64,000 bases of DNA from contig NZ_JAHXZS010000001.1 in NCBI RefSeq assembly GCF_019740335.1, positions 620,001-684,000 of the forward strand, written 5' to 3'. The notes beneath the pieces are model-generated. The model had not been told where the DNA came from and searched no databases. It saw only the letters and a program-made list of their open reading frames with translations. Position numbers and translations under genes: made by a program. The DNA is from Alteraquisediminimonas sediminicola. Its GTDB lineage: Bacteria > Pseudomonadota > Alphaproteobacteria > Sphingomonadales > Sphingomonadaceae. This document shows positions 18,049 to 25,583 of this stretch, piece after piece. Within the stretch, counting starts at the first letter, position 1. Each line of letters starts with the position of its first letter.

Positions 18049-18822
18049 TTAAAACGGGCTCCAGCGCGATTCCTTGCTGAACTTCATATATCCGGCATTG
18101 ACGCCCAAGCGCCAGCCAACGCCCAGCCGGATCGGGATCAACACGACCGAACCGCTCCGCAAATAGCTGGCGGTAAAGCCACCGACGACATAGGCATTGC
18201 CTTCAACTGCCGGGTAGCGCTTGAACAATTCCTGCGAGTCATAGAGATTATAGACAAGGACAAAGGTCTTCGCGCCATTGGCACCGAGATCGAAACCGAG
18301 CGATGGGCCAGTCCAATAGACGGGCATTTTCCCCTCGACCTTATGGGTCAATGTGCCAGAGCCATAACGCACCCCGACGAACACCGCGCCCCCGGCTTCA
18401 CGCCCGGCGATATAGCCATTGGGTTCGCCCTGATCCTTCAAAATCTTCTCGATCAGCTTCGCCAGCCCTTCAGCCCCCTTGCCGAACACGCCTTCGGCAG
18501 CGGCAATAACATCCTGCTGCTGATAGGTCGGCGCTGTGTTGGCTATGGTTGTGGGAGCTGTAGCCTCTGCTGCATTGCTGGCCACCGGCGCGGCGCTTGC
18601 AACAGGCGTTGCAGGTGCAGCCGCAACAGCCGTTTCTGGCGGAACATTGGTCCCATAGCCAGCCTCGCTTTGCGGCACGGGCGCGACATCCGCCTGCAGG
18701 CCTGCATCGGGATCAACCCGCTGTACCTGCGCGGACGCGATTGGGGCGTAAATGACTGCCATGCCAAAGAGCACGCACCCAAGTCGTTGTGTCAGGCGAG
18801 CGCCATAACGAGATCCGGACAT
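18049..18822 (-). CDS. EipA/DUF1134-family envelope protein
   Basis: 257 residues with a signal peptide ending near ASAQ, an Ala/Pro/Val-rich low-complexity linker (residues about 45-98), and the C-terminal DUF1134 domain (GREAGGAVFVGVRYGSGTL, YWTGPSLGFDLGANGAKTFV, RLGVGWRLGVNAGYMKFS). The family member EipA of Brucella is a periplasmic protein needed for envelope integrity. AAGGGAGG about nine bases before the ATG supports the start. Monocistronic. Confidence 0.88.
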   Translation of the reverse strand: MSGSRYGARLTQRLGCVLFGMAVIYAPIASAQVQRVDPDAGLQADVAPVPQSEAGYGTNVPPETAVAAAPATPVASAAPVASNAAEATAPTTIANTAPTYQQQDVIAAAEGVFGKGAEGLAKLIEKILKDQGEPNGYIAGREAGGAVFVGVRYGSGTLTHKVEGKMPVYWTGPSLGFDLGANGAKTFVLVYNLYDSQELFKRYPAVEGNAYVVGGFTASYLRSGSVVLIPIRLGVGWRLGVNAGYMKFSKESRWSPF

Positions 18823-19117
18823 GAAAAACTACCTCCCTTTTCCCGAAGCCAGACGATTATCCTTAACCGACATAATGTTGCGAGCAACCCCAGATTGCCT
18901 AGTTCACCTTGCTGCACCCTGAACCAGCGCCAGACCGAGTCAATTTTACGCCGGATGACGCGTACGGCATAATATCAAAGGGTAATATCTCCTCCTGCCC
19001 CCTCGGCTTGTCCGCCTATGGGCCTGCCTGCAGCACTCGGCAACCTCACTCGCCTCCAGCGTTAATCGAGCTGCCACGAGCATCACGCCCCCAACCACAA
19101 AGTGAATGATGGCGCTC
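18823..19117. other. Intergenic region without a recognised gene
   Basis: Between the divergent EipA-like gene and the cytochrome b561 gene. Short open frames here show no domain and no ribosome site. The right end carries the repeated palindromic element listed next. Confidence 0.6.
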
Positions 19118-19162
19118 TAAGCATCTGCTTATCAGTGATCAAATAAGCGGACGGTTCATTGT
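19118..19162 (+). promoter_or_regulatory. Repeated palindromic element, copy 1, upstream of cytochrome b561
   Basis: TAAGCATCTGCTTA is a perfect inverted repeat, followed by a variable 6-8 base gap and CAAATAAGC, then GGTTCATTG. The same arrangement recurs at 20445-20489 with 18 identical bases at the palindrome and identical spacing. It ends about 53 bases before the b561 start. Candidate regulator-binding site or extended promoter; the binder is unknown. Confidence 0.55.
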
Positions 19163-19215
19163 CTTGCCAAAGTCGTCGGCCTTATATCCGACGGATGAAA
19201 GAGCAAGGGTTCAGT

Positions 19216-19896
19216 ATGGCACAACAAATTGATAACATCCCGCGCCGCTGGGATCCGATCGTCAAATTGACGCACTGGGGTATTGTAGCGGCCATCATTG
19301 GCAATGCGTTGGTGACAGAGGAAGGTTCTGGTTGGCATATTTGGGTCGGCTACAGCCTGGCTGCGTTATTAGCACTTCGCCTGTTATGGGGACTGATTGG
19401 TCCATCAGAAGCGCGCTTTTCCGCTTTTCCGCCCAGCCCCTCCCGCGCTCTCATGCATATCTCCGAAATTCGTCGAGGGGAGGTCGCCAGGCATAAGTCA
19501 CATAATCCACTTGGTGCATTAATGGTTTATGCTATCTGGGCTATGCTTGGCATCATCATCGCCAGCGGCATCGCGCTGTCCGGCCCGCCACCTGCTGACC
19601 CGTCGGCAAATCATGCGCAGCATGAGGGTGAGGCACAATTGGCTGGTACGATTGCCCTAGGTGAGCACAGAGAGGTCGAACGCGATGACGAAACGACTGA
19701 AGACCGCGCACACGAAATTGCCGGAGAAGCGGATGAAGGCGAAGAAAATATCTTGGTCGAGGTCCATGAAGTGGCCGTCAACCTGCTCTATCTCCTGATC
19801 GCGCTCCATCTTGCCGGTGTCGTCTTCGAAACGCATCGCTCTGGCCGCGAAACCATTGCTGCGATGATCCCCCGATGGAACCGAACGCGCCCATGA
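19216..19896 (+). CDS. Cytochrome b561-family membrane protein with acidic insertion
   Basis: 226 residues resembling the Ni/Fe-hydrogenase-type b561 cytochromes. It has four membrane helices and candidate heme-ligand histidines in KLTHWGIVAAIIGNAL, GSGWHIWVGYSLAALLAL and VNLLYLLIALHLAGVVF. Between helices 3 and 4 lies an unusual soluble stretch of about 65 residues rich in Glu, Asp and His. The ATG at 19216 has AAGGG six bases upstream; the frame is open to 19159 without a better site. The gene overlaps the LuxR-type regulator gene downstream. The electron donor and acceptor are unknown. Confidence 0.82.
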   Translation: MAQQIDNIPRRWDPIVKLTHWGIVAAIIGNALVTEEGSGWHIWVGYSLAALLALRLLWGLIGPSEARFSAFPPSPSRALMHISEIRRGEVARHKSHNPLGALMVYAIWAMLGIIIASGIALSGPPPADPSANHAQHEGEAQLAGTIALGEHREVERDDETTEDRAHEIAGEADEGEENILVEVHEVAVNLLYLLIALHLAGVVFETHRSGRETIAAMIPRWNRTRP

Positions 19897-20402
19897 CCAG
19901 ACAGGCCCTAAAATTCTCCAAGCACAGCGACCGACAAACAATGGCTGTAGCGGCCATCGTGGTGCTGCAAGCGTTGGGCGCGATCTTCTTCCTCGCCGAT
20001 GCCATGGGTGACATATTTGCCATCGGCTTCAACATGCACATTGTCATAGAGAGCATCGTATCCTTTGCGCTATTTGCTGGCGTCGTCTTCGGCGCACAGG
20101 CTGTTAACGTCATGCTGGCACAAGCTAGGCAACGCGACGAGGCATTGGCCATCGCCTCGGGCGCATTGGCGGACCTTATCCGGCATCGCTTTGCGGCGTG
20201 GAAATTAACCAAGGGCGAGGCAGATGTAGCGATGTTCGCACTCAAAGGCTGCACCATCGCCCAAATTGCCGAATTGCGCGGCACTGCCGAGGGCACCGTG
20301 CGCGCCCAGTTGGCAAGGGTATATGCCAAGGCCAATGTCACCAACCAAACCGCTTTTGTTTGCCTATTCTTTGAAGACCTTCTCGACATAGGAAACGGAT
20401 AA
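19893..20402 (+). CDS. Membrane-anchored LuxR-type (GerE) HTH regulator
   Basis: 169 residues: two membrane helices (about 20-35 and 52-75, each bounded by charged residues), a short helical linker (QARQRDEALAIASGALADLI), and a C-terminal LuxR/GerE-like HTH (LTKGEADVAMFALKGCTIAQ, then AELRGTAEGTVRAQLARVY). There is no receiver domain. The ATG overlaps the b561 stop (ATGA); an upstream ATG at 19875 would add six residues. Coupling to a b561 cytochrome suggests that it senses redox state or the membrane and acts on nearby promoters. That is inference. Confidence 0.8.
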   Translation: MTRQALKFSKHSDRQTMAVAAIVVLQALGAIFFLADAMGDIFAIGFNMHIVIESIVSFALFAGVVFGAQAVNVMLAQARQRDEALAIASGALADLIRHRFAAWKLTKGEADVAMFALKGCTIAQIAELRGTAEGTVRAQLARVYAKANVTNQTAFVCLFFEDLLDIGNG

Positions 20403-20444
20403 CGGGCGCAGTTGCCCGGATAGAACGCTTCGGCATTGCGAAGA

Positions 20445-20489
20445 TAAGCATCTGCTTATCAGGCACCAAATAAGCAGAAGGTTTATTGC
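20445..20489 (+). promoter_or_regulatory. Repeated palindromic element, copy 2
   Basis: TAAGCATCTGCTTATCAG is identical to copy 1 at 19118, extended here to the perfect 16-base palindrome 20444-20459. CAAATAAGC and GGTTTATTG follow at the same spacing as in copy 1. It lies just after the regulator gene and about 260 bases before the 11-residue-repeat protein gene. Confidence 0.55.
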
Positions 20490-20746
20490 CCATCTGCCTA
20501 CATCGGTACAGCTTGACCATGAGTGGGGCATGCCCTGTGGGGATTGCACCTGTGGTGGCTGTAGCGCCTCTCTCAACTTGCCGTCGAGTTACAGTTAACC
20601 CACAGTAACCAAACAAGATAATTGAACTTCATTGGCGGTTAATATATAAGAATTTAATAAAATAATGCGAATGAAAAGTTAAGTATGGATGCGGCGCATG
20701 TCATTCTTAAACAACATTCAAGGTTGCAGCAGAAGGAAAAACTAGA
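20490..20746. other. Intergenic region before the repeat protein
   Basis: No domain-bearing gene is seen. It is AT-rich in the second half. A 22-codon frame at 20530-20598 encodes a Cys-rich peptide (C-x2-C-x-C-x2-C) but lacks a convincing ribosome site. Confidence 0.4.
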
Positions 20747-21157
20747 ATGAGAATCAATATCGCACATCTGCGCAAGAGCCTGCTTCTGACGACAGGCGTC
20801 TTTGCCTATGCCATGACTCCGGTCGCGGCGATGGCCTCTGATGTGGCCAGTGAAGCTGCACAAGAAGCAACGTCCGAGGCAACGGAAAGCGCCAACGAAA
20901 CCGCGCATGAGGCCGCCGAACACGCCAATGAAGCTGCCCATGAGGCCGCTGAACAAGCCGATGAAGCTGCGCATGAAGCGGCTGAAGACGCTGATGAGGC
21001 TGCGCATGAAGCCGCTGAAGAGGCTGACGAAGCTGCGCATGAAGCCGCTGAACAAGCTGCCGAAGCAGCTCATGAGGCGGCTGAAGACGCTCGTGAAGCC
21101 GCCAAGGAAGCAGCCGAAGACGAAGCTGAGGACGAAGTTCACGAATCCGTCGGCTAA
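20747..21157 (+). CDS. Exported Ala/Glu/His-rich protein of 11-residue repeats
   Basis: 136 residues. Residues 1-30 are a signal peptide ending VAAMA. Residues 50-126 hold seven consecutive undecads of the pattern xEAAHEAAExA (for example DEAAHEAAEDA), with one His per repeat. An acidic tail follows. Eleven-residue Ala/Glu/Lys repeats are the hallmark of group 3 LEA-type proteins, which form amphipathic helices on drying or membrane contact; whether this protein belongs there is inference. AAGGA precedes the ATG. The protein is probably periplasmic. Confidence 0.78.
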   Translation: MRINIAHLRKSLLLTTGVFAYAMTPVAAMASDVASEAAQEATSEATESANETAHEAAEHANEAAHEAAEQADEAAHEAAEDADEAAHEAAEEADEAAHEAAEQAAEAAHEAAEDAREAAKEAAEDEAEDEVHESVG

Positions 21158-21276
21158 GCTGAGATCGAAATCAGCGGCATGTATCGCTTGAATTCAATGT
21201 GACGATAATCGGGGCTGCGGCAAGTTCGCAGCCTCGTTTGTCATGATGGGTCCGTCACGCGGACAAAGGGGAAAAG

Positions 21277-22200
21277 ATGAACTACAAATTTGCAACGCGC
21301 CGTGCTGCGATGCTGGTCGCGGGTGCAGCCGTGCTGACGACCGTTTCGGCACAGGCCAAGGATGAAAAGCCATTCTCGCTGGTGGTCACCGCCGGTGCAG
21401 AATATGATAGCAATGTATCCGTCGAACAAACCGATGTGATCACCCGTCAGGGCGATGTGCTCGGCATTTTGGGCGCAGAGGCAAAGTACAAGGCCAAATT
21501 GGCGGACAAGACCGCGCTCACGCTCGGCTATGATTTCGAACAGACATTGCATTCGGACTTTACCGATTTCGACATGCAGACCCATACATTATCGGCGGGG
21601 CTCGACACGCAGGTCGCCGGAGTAGGTGTCGGCGCCGATTACAGCTTCTCCCATATCCTGTTGGGCGGCGAAGGCTTTCTCGACATGCACCAGATCAGCC
21701 CGTCAGTGAGCGGCTTCGTCGCGAAATCGCTCTATGTGCGCGGCAGCTATACCTATCTCGATAAAAACTTCGACACCTTCGACAGCCGGGATGCAAAGAA
21801 CCAGCAAATCGACGGCAGCGCCTATTATTTCTTCATGAATAACAAGGCCTATGTCAGTTTCGGCGCGCGTTACGAGCATGAAAACACTGTCAGTCCCACC
21901 CTTGATTATGACGGCTTCCAACTGAGCGCGAACCTGCAGCTCCCGATCACCCTGCTGGATCGCGCGGGCAAGGTGAAATTCGGTTATGCGTATCGCGAAC
22001 GTCAATATGACAACATCACGCCGTCCATCGGCGAAAAGCGCGAAGAAAATCGCTCGACCTTCAAGGCTAGCGCCGAACTACCACTGGTCGGCAAGTTCGT
22101 GTTCAAGCCGGAATATCGCTATGTGAACCGGAACTCGAACTACGTCTTTTCGAACTATAACGAACATGTCGTGACGGGTAAGATCAGCTACAAATTCTGA
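21277..22200 (+). CDS. Outer-membrane beta-barrel protein
   Basis: 307 residues with a signal peptide (cleavage near SAQAKDEKP), then repeated amphipathic beta strands with alternating aromatic residues, and a C-terminal phenylalanine (ISYKF) typical of barrels inserted by BamA. The start GAEYDSNV and the overall layout resemble the barrel region of DUF560/SLAM-type proteins, but no TPR domain is present. A GGGGAAAAG ribosome site precedes the ATG. The ligand is unknown. Confidence 0.75.
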   Translation: MNYKFATRRAAMLVAGAAVLTTVSAQAKDEKPFSLVVTAGAEYDSNVSVEQTDVITRQGDVLGILGAEAKYKAKLADKTALTLGYDFEQTLHSDFTDFDMQTHTLSAGLDTQVAGVGVGADYSFSHILLGGEGFLDMHQISPSVSGFVAKSLYVRGSYTYLDKNFDTFDSRDAKNQQIDGSAYYFFMNNKAYVSFGARYEHENTVSPTLDYDGFQLSANLQLPITLLDRAGKVKFGYAYRERQYDNITPSIGEKREENRSTFKASAELPLVGKFVFKPEYRYVNRNSNYVFSNYNEHVVTGKISYKF

Positions 22201-22223
22201 TATCTCCCGCCCATAAAAGTGAA

Positions 22224-22251
22224 AAGCCCCGGTTATCGCCGGGGCTTTTTT
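22224..22251 (+). terminator. Rho-independent terminator
   Basis: AAGCCCCGG pairs with CCGGGGCTT around a six-base loop and is followed by TTTTT. It lies 23 bases after the beta-barrel stop codon. Confidence 0.93.
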
Positions 22252-22546
22252 CATTATAAATGCGTCATCCGCACGACTTTCCGGCGCCAATGACAGTCTT
22301 TCGCAGATCGTCAGCGCGCACTGACAATGTGGATCAATCCGCGTTTCCATCACAATCCACCTCGACTGCCATGTGCGAAATCCCATCAGATGGTGGAGAA
22401 TAAAAATGGGACTAAAATGCCTTTGACACACCCCCATGATTCCACTATTCGGCAGCCACAGCTAGAAAAATAACGGCCTTAAAAACCGCTCATTTTTCTA
22501 AAAACTCGTTATTTTTCAATAGCTAGCAAAGACACGCTGGTTAAAA
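22252..22546. other. Intergenic region with a long AT-rich inverted repeat
   Basis: No gene is seen. An 11-bp inverted repeat, GAAAAATAACG (22465-22475) and CGTTATTTTTC (22507-22517), encloses 31 bases. GCTAG sequences flank both arms. Confidence 0.5.
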
Positions 22547-22576
22547 TTGCAAAGCAAATGTGTTATAGTATATAAT
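22547..22576 (+). promoter_or_regulatory. Candidate promoter of tRNA-Ser
   Basis: TTGCAA (22547-22552) and a consensus TATAAT (22571-22576) are separated by 18 bases and end 29 bases before the tRNA 5' end. Confidence 0.55.
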
Positions 22577-22605
22577 ACAGCGCTAAGTGATTGAAAAATA
22601 AGGCC

Positions 22606-22697
22606 GGAGACGTGGGTGAGTGGCTGAAACCAACGGTTTGCTAAACCGTCGTACCCTGAATAGGGTACCGAGAGTTCGAATCTCTCCGTCTCCGCCA
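22606..22697 (+). tRNA. tRNA-Ser (anticodon GCT)
   Basis: A complete class II tRNA with a long variable arm (TACCCTGAATAGGGTA). The acceptor GGAGACG pairs with CGTCTCC, and the anticodon loop TTGCTAA has GCT. The T-loop is TTCGAAT, the discriminator is G and CCA is encoded at 22695-22697. Confidence 0.97.
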
Positions 22698-22745
22698 TTT
22701 ACGCTGCGCTAAATTGCCCACAATCCCCCGCTCAAAATCAGCCCA

Positions 22746-23264
22746 TTAATTGCCAGGGGCATGACCTTCATCGGCGTTGCCATGCCCCGTCTGACGGATG
22801 GCGACGAATTTTGCCTCCATCTCGCGCCGCATCGACCTACGCACCTCGGCCACGGTAAAACGACGGTGCTCGTCAGCAGTTTCCGGGATCAACGGCGGCA
22901 CCGGCGTCGGCTTGCCAGCGTCATCGACGGCAATCATCGTGAAAAAACAGCTATTCACATGCCGCACGACCTTTGCCCGAATATCTTCGGCAATGACCTT
23001 GATCCCGATTTCCATCGAAGACGTGCCGGTGTGATTGACCGATGCCAGAAAGGTCACCAACTCCCCCACATGGATCGGCTGGCGGAACATGACCTGATCC
23101 ACGCTGAGCGTCACCACATAACATCCGGCATAACGGCTGGCGCAGGCATAGGCCACCTGATCAAGCAGCTTGAGAATAGAGCCGCCATGCACCTTCCCCG
23201 AAAAATTCGCGGTGTCCGGCGTCATCAGGACCGTCATGGTCAATTGGTGGGAGGGCAGATCCAT
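22746..23264 (-). CDS. Acyl-CoA thioesterase, YciA/BFIT-like hotdog
   Basis: 172 residues with the YciA-type motif FSGKVHGGSILKLLDQVAYA carrying the HGG and Asp residues, followed by VTLSVDQVMFRQPIHVGELV. A C-terminal charged helix extends beyond the core. It should hydrolyse acyl-CoA esters in the cytoplasm; chain preference cannot be seen. Single gene, no obvious partner. Confidence 0.9.
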   Translation of the reverse strand: MDLPSHQLTMTVLMTPDTANFSGKVHGGSILKLLDQVAYACASRYAGCYVVTLSVDQVMFRQPIHVGELVTFLASVNHTGTSSMEIGIKVIAEDIRAKVVRHVNSCFFTMIAVDDAGKPTPVPPLIPETADEHRRFTVAEVRRSMRREMEAKFVAIRQTGHGNADEGHAPGN

Positions 23265-23582
23265 GAGGGAGGCTTCCTTGATGTCATATCAGCAACGCCA
23301 ACAACCACAGGCCAATGCCGCAACACAATGCCCTTCACATGCGATAGGTCAATGCCATCACGAACGCAAATGGGGGCGCAAGAAGCGCCCGATCTGCGCC
23401 GCCACAGACTATCAGCAGACCGTTCAATGGCGATTAATTAATGAATTATATTTTTACAATTAGCCCATTTTTATGCTAGGAGAAATTATAGATAGATAAG
23501 AAAGAGCACATGGTGCCGCCAAGGTTGACCATGTCGGACTTGAGGACAACGCCAACGTTAACGCGCTGGAAATTGGTTTTTA
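23265..23582. other. Intergenic region, no recognised gene
   Basis: Between divergently placed thioesterase and protease genes. AT-rich around 23430-23510. No open frame with a domain or ribosome site is evident. Confidence 0.5.
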
Positions 23583-23601
23583 AGCGGTCAGTTTGACCGC
23601 T
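23583..23601. repeat. Perfect inverted repeat upstream of the cysteine protease gene
   Basis: AGCGGTCA and TGACCGCT are separated by GTT, about 83 bases before the protease start. It is followed by GAAAAA rather than T's on the plus strand, and preceded by TTTTTA, so on the minus strand it would not terminate cleanly. An operator or leader hairpin are both possible. Confidence 0.5.
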
Positions 23602-23683
23602 GAAAAAGCCCTGTTTGTTGCAAACCGGCGTTCGCGACGACTCATACGTCCGACGGACAGGAATCAAGATCAACGAGGCACGC

Positions 23684-24433
23684 ATGACCGATATCCATTA
23701 CCCAAAGGGACACAGGTTCATCGATATGTTTTCCTATTCGGTCTATCGACTGATGGATTATCTGCGGCAATCGGGCGCGCTCGTCACGGCGGCCATTCTT
23801 TCGATCATCTCGTTGATCTTCGTGCTCGGCCTGATCGCGGATACCCGTACCAAGCCCAAGCCCCTGCCCGCGATGTACAACACTTTGGGGATCAGGATTT
23901 CGCACTCTCCCTTTGACGCCAAGATGCGCCGTGCCGCCGTGCCGGGCGGTGGCGTGCGCTGGAGCACCGCCGTCACCCATGCTCGGGCCATTGCCGACCC
24001 GGTGAAACGGATCGAGTTCATCCACAATTATGTCACCAGCACTATCGAATATGTCGATGATGCCCGTTTCTACCAAGTCGATGATTATTGGGCGACGCCC
24101 AATGAAACCATGGCCAGTCGGCGCGGCGATTGCGAGGATTATGCGATCCTTGAAATGATGCTGCTGAACGCGGTCGGCTTTTCGCGTTCGGACATGTATC
24201 TGACGATTGGCCATGATCTGCTGGCACGCCGCGATCATGCCTTGTTGTCGGTCAAGGTCGGCGATCAACTTTGGGCGCTTGATCAACGCGCGCCGAAAAT
24301 CTTTCCTGCTGCTGCCGTATTCGACTTTCGGCCAATCATGACGCTAAGCGAAAACAACGTCTGGCTGCATGGCTATGCGCGTCAGCCCACCACGCGCTAC
24401 GCGGCCAAGCAGGACGATCAGACCCGCGAATAA
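23684..24433 (+). CDS. Transglutaminase-like cysteine protease (BTLCP family)
   Basis: 249 residues. A membrane helix near residues 31-50 is followed by the BTLCP catalytic domain: ASRRGDCEDYAILEM carries the catalytic Cys, RRDHALLSVKVG the His and WALDQRAPKI the Asp. LapG, the studied member, cleaves surface adhesins under c-di-GMP control through LapD. No LapD or large adhesin is in this window, so the substrate is unknown. The start at 23684 has GAGG upstream. It is followed by a membrane protein and a SnoaL-like protein on the same strand. Confidence 0.87.
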   Translation: MTDIHYPKGHRFIDMFSYSVYRLMDYLRQSGALVTAAILSIISLIFVLGLIADTRTKPKPLPAMYNTLGIRISHSPFDAKMRRAAVPGGGVRWSTAVTHARAIADPVKRIEFIHNYVTSTIEYVDDARFYQVDDYWATPNETMASRRGDCEDYAILEMMLLNAVGFSRSDMYLTIGHDLLARRDHALLSVKVGDQLWALDQRAPKIFPAAAVFDFRPIMTLSENNVWLHGYARQPTTRYAAKQDDQTRE

Positions 24434-24473
24434 TTCGCGGGCCTGATGGACCGCTTAATGGAGACGAATACGG

Positions 24474-25076
24474 ATGTTTTTCGAACAGGAAGTGAATCAG
24501 TATTTTTCAGGCCAGTTCGAAAGCGTCAATTTTGGCGATTATCTCTATATCCTCGCGGGCATCTGGACGCTGGTAAAACTGCTGTTTTTCGTGATCCCGA
24601 CACTGGAATTATCGCATATCTACGATCTGGAGCGGGCCACCAATCGCGGCATTCACGTGCCGCGCTATAAACGTTTGGTGCAGGATTGGATCATCCTGCT
24701 GATCCTCGTCCCGGTGGTCGATTGCTTCATCTTTTTCTACATTGTGATCAATGTGATTGGGCGCGTGGCGGGCCTATATCCGCTGACGGTCATCAAATGC
24801 CAGATTTACGGGATCAGTGCTGGCATTTTGAACCTGATGATCTTGTCGAACCTGTTCAGCATGATCTTGTTTTCATCCGGCTATCTGGTGGCCAATCAGC
24901 ACATGTCGTTCTTGATGCTGAACGGCGCGATCGTCATGGCATGGGCGATCTTGTCCGCTTATCACCTCTATTATATCTACCTTCTCAACCGCGAGTTGAA
25001 CCTGAAGGTCAAATCGCCCCAGCTCTTTTCAGATCATGACAAGGGCAATATTCCCTTTACGGCGGATCATCTGTGA
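24474..25076 (+). CDS. Multi-pass membrane protein of unknown function
   Basis: 200 residues with about five membrane helices (around 28-42, 73-95, 105-125, 128-148 and 150-165) and a short hydrophilic C-terminus. I recognise no family. It lies 40 bp after the protease gene and immediately before the SnoaL-like gene, so it may be part of the same transcript. Confidence 0.75.
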   Translation: MFFEQEVNQYFSGQFESVNFGDYLYILAGIWTLVKLLFFVIPTLELSHIYDLERATNRGIHVPRYKRLVQDWIILLILVPVVDCFIFFYIVINVIGRVAGLYPLTVIKCQIYGISAGILNLMILSNLFSMILFSSGYLVANQHMSFLMLNGAIVMAWAILSAYHLYYIYLLNRELNLKVKSPQLFSDHDKGNIPFTADHL

Positions 25077-25122
25077 TGCCAGCCCGTATTCAGACGACCA
25101 GTATTCAGGCGGCGATGGCGCA

Positions 25123-25554
25123 ATGAGAAACTATTCCGGAGCATTTGAAGACCGCGTGGCCGTGCGCGAACTGTATGAATCCTATGCCGATGCGATCACC
25201 CGGCGCGATGCGCCCTTGTGGGGCAGTTGTTGGTCCGCACAGGGCAAATGGCAACCGAGCGATGAGGCCTATGAGGGCCGCGATGTCATTGTCGATCGCT
25301 GGATCTATATGATGAAGAATGAGTCAGGCCTGAAAGGCCGCAACACCCGCCTGTTTCAAAACCAGCCTGCCGCTATCATGATCGATGGCGATAGCGGCTA
25401 TGGCTGGTCCTATACGAATGAATTGATCGTCGATCAGCAAAACATGACCTATCATCTGAACGGCCTATATGCCGACCGTTACATCCGGGAAGATGGGCAT
25501 TGGATGTTCGAGGAACGGATCTTCAAGAAAGTCCATCTCGACCACCCTTATTGA
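25123..25554 (+). CDS. SnoaL/NTF2-like protein
   Basis: 143 residues of the NTF2-like cone fold: DRVAVRELYESYADAITRRD, then LWGSCWSAQGKWQPSDEAYEG, and C-terminal YADRYIREDGHWMFEERIFK. Relatives include ketosteroid isomerase-like enzymes and ring-hydroxylating dioxygenase beta subunits; the substrate cannot be inferred. The frame is open to 25036, inside the previous gene. ATG 25123 is chosen because the family usually starts a few residues before the first helix. Confidence 0.8.
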   Translation: MRNYSGAFEDRVAVRELYESYADAITRRDAPLWGSCWSAQGKWQPSDEAYEGRDVIVDRWIYMMKNESGLKGRNTRLFQNQPAAIMIDGDSGYGWSYTNELIVDQQNMTYHLNGLYADRYIREDGHWMFEERIFKKVHLDHPY

Positions 25555-25583
25555 CGGGGCAGCTATTGCTTTTACTGCGCGGA

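Noticed and set aside
20654-21142. Phe/Ser-rich repeat frame opposite the undecad protein
   Set aside because: It is the reverse-strand shadow of the repeated Glu/Ala codons; the plus-strand frame has a ribosome site and a signal peptide.
22516-22698. Open frame on the minus strand across tRNA-Ser
   Set aside because: It lies on a complete tRNA in antisense and has no domain; a common spurious annotation.
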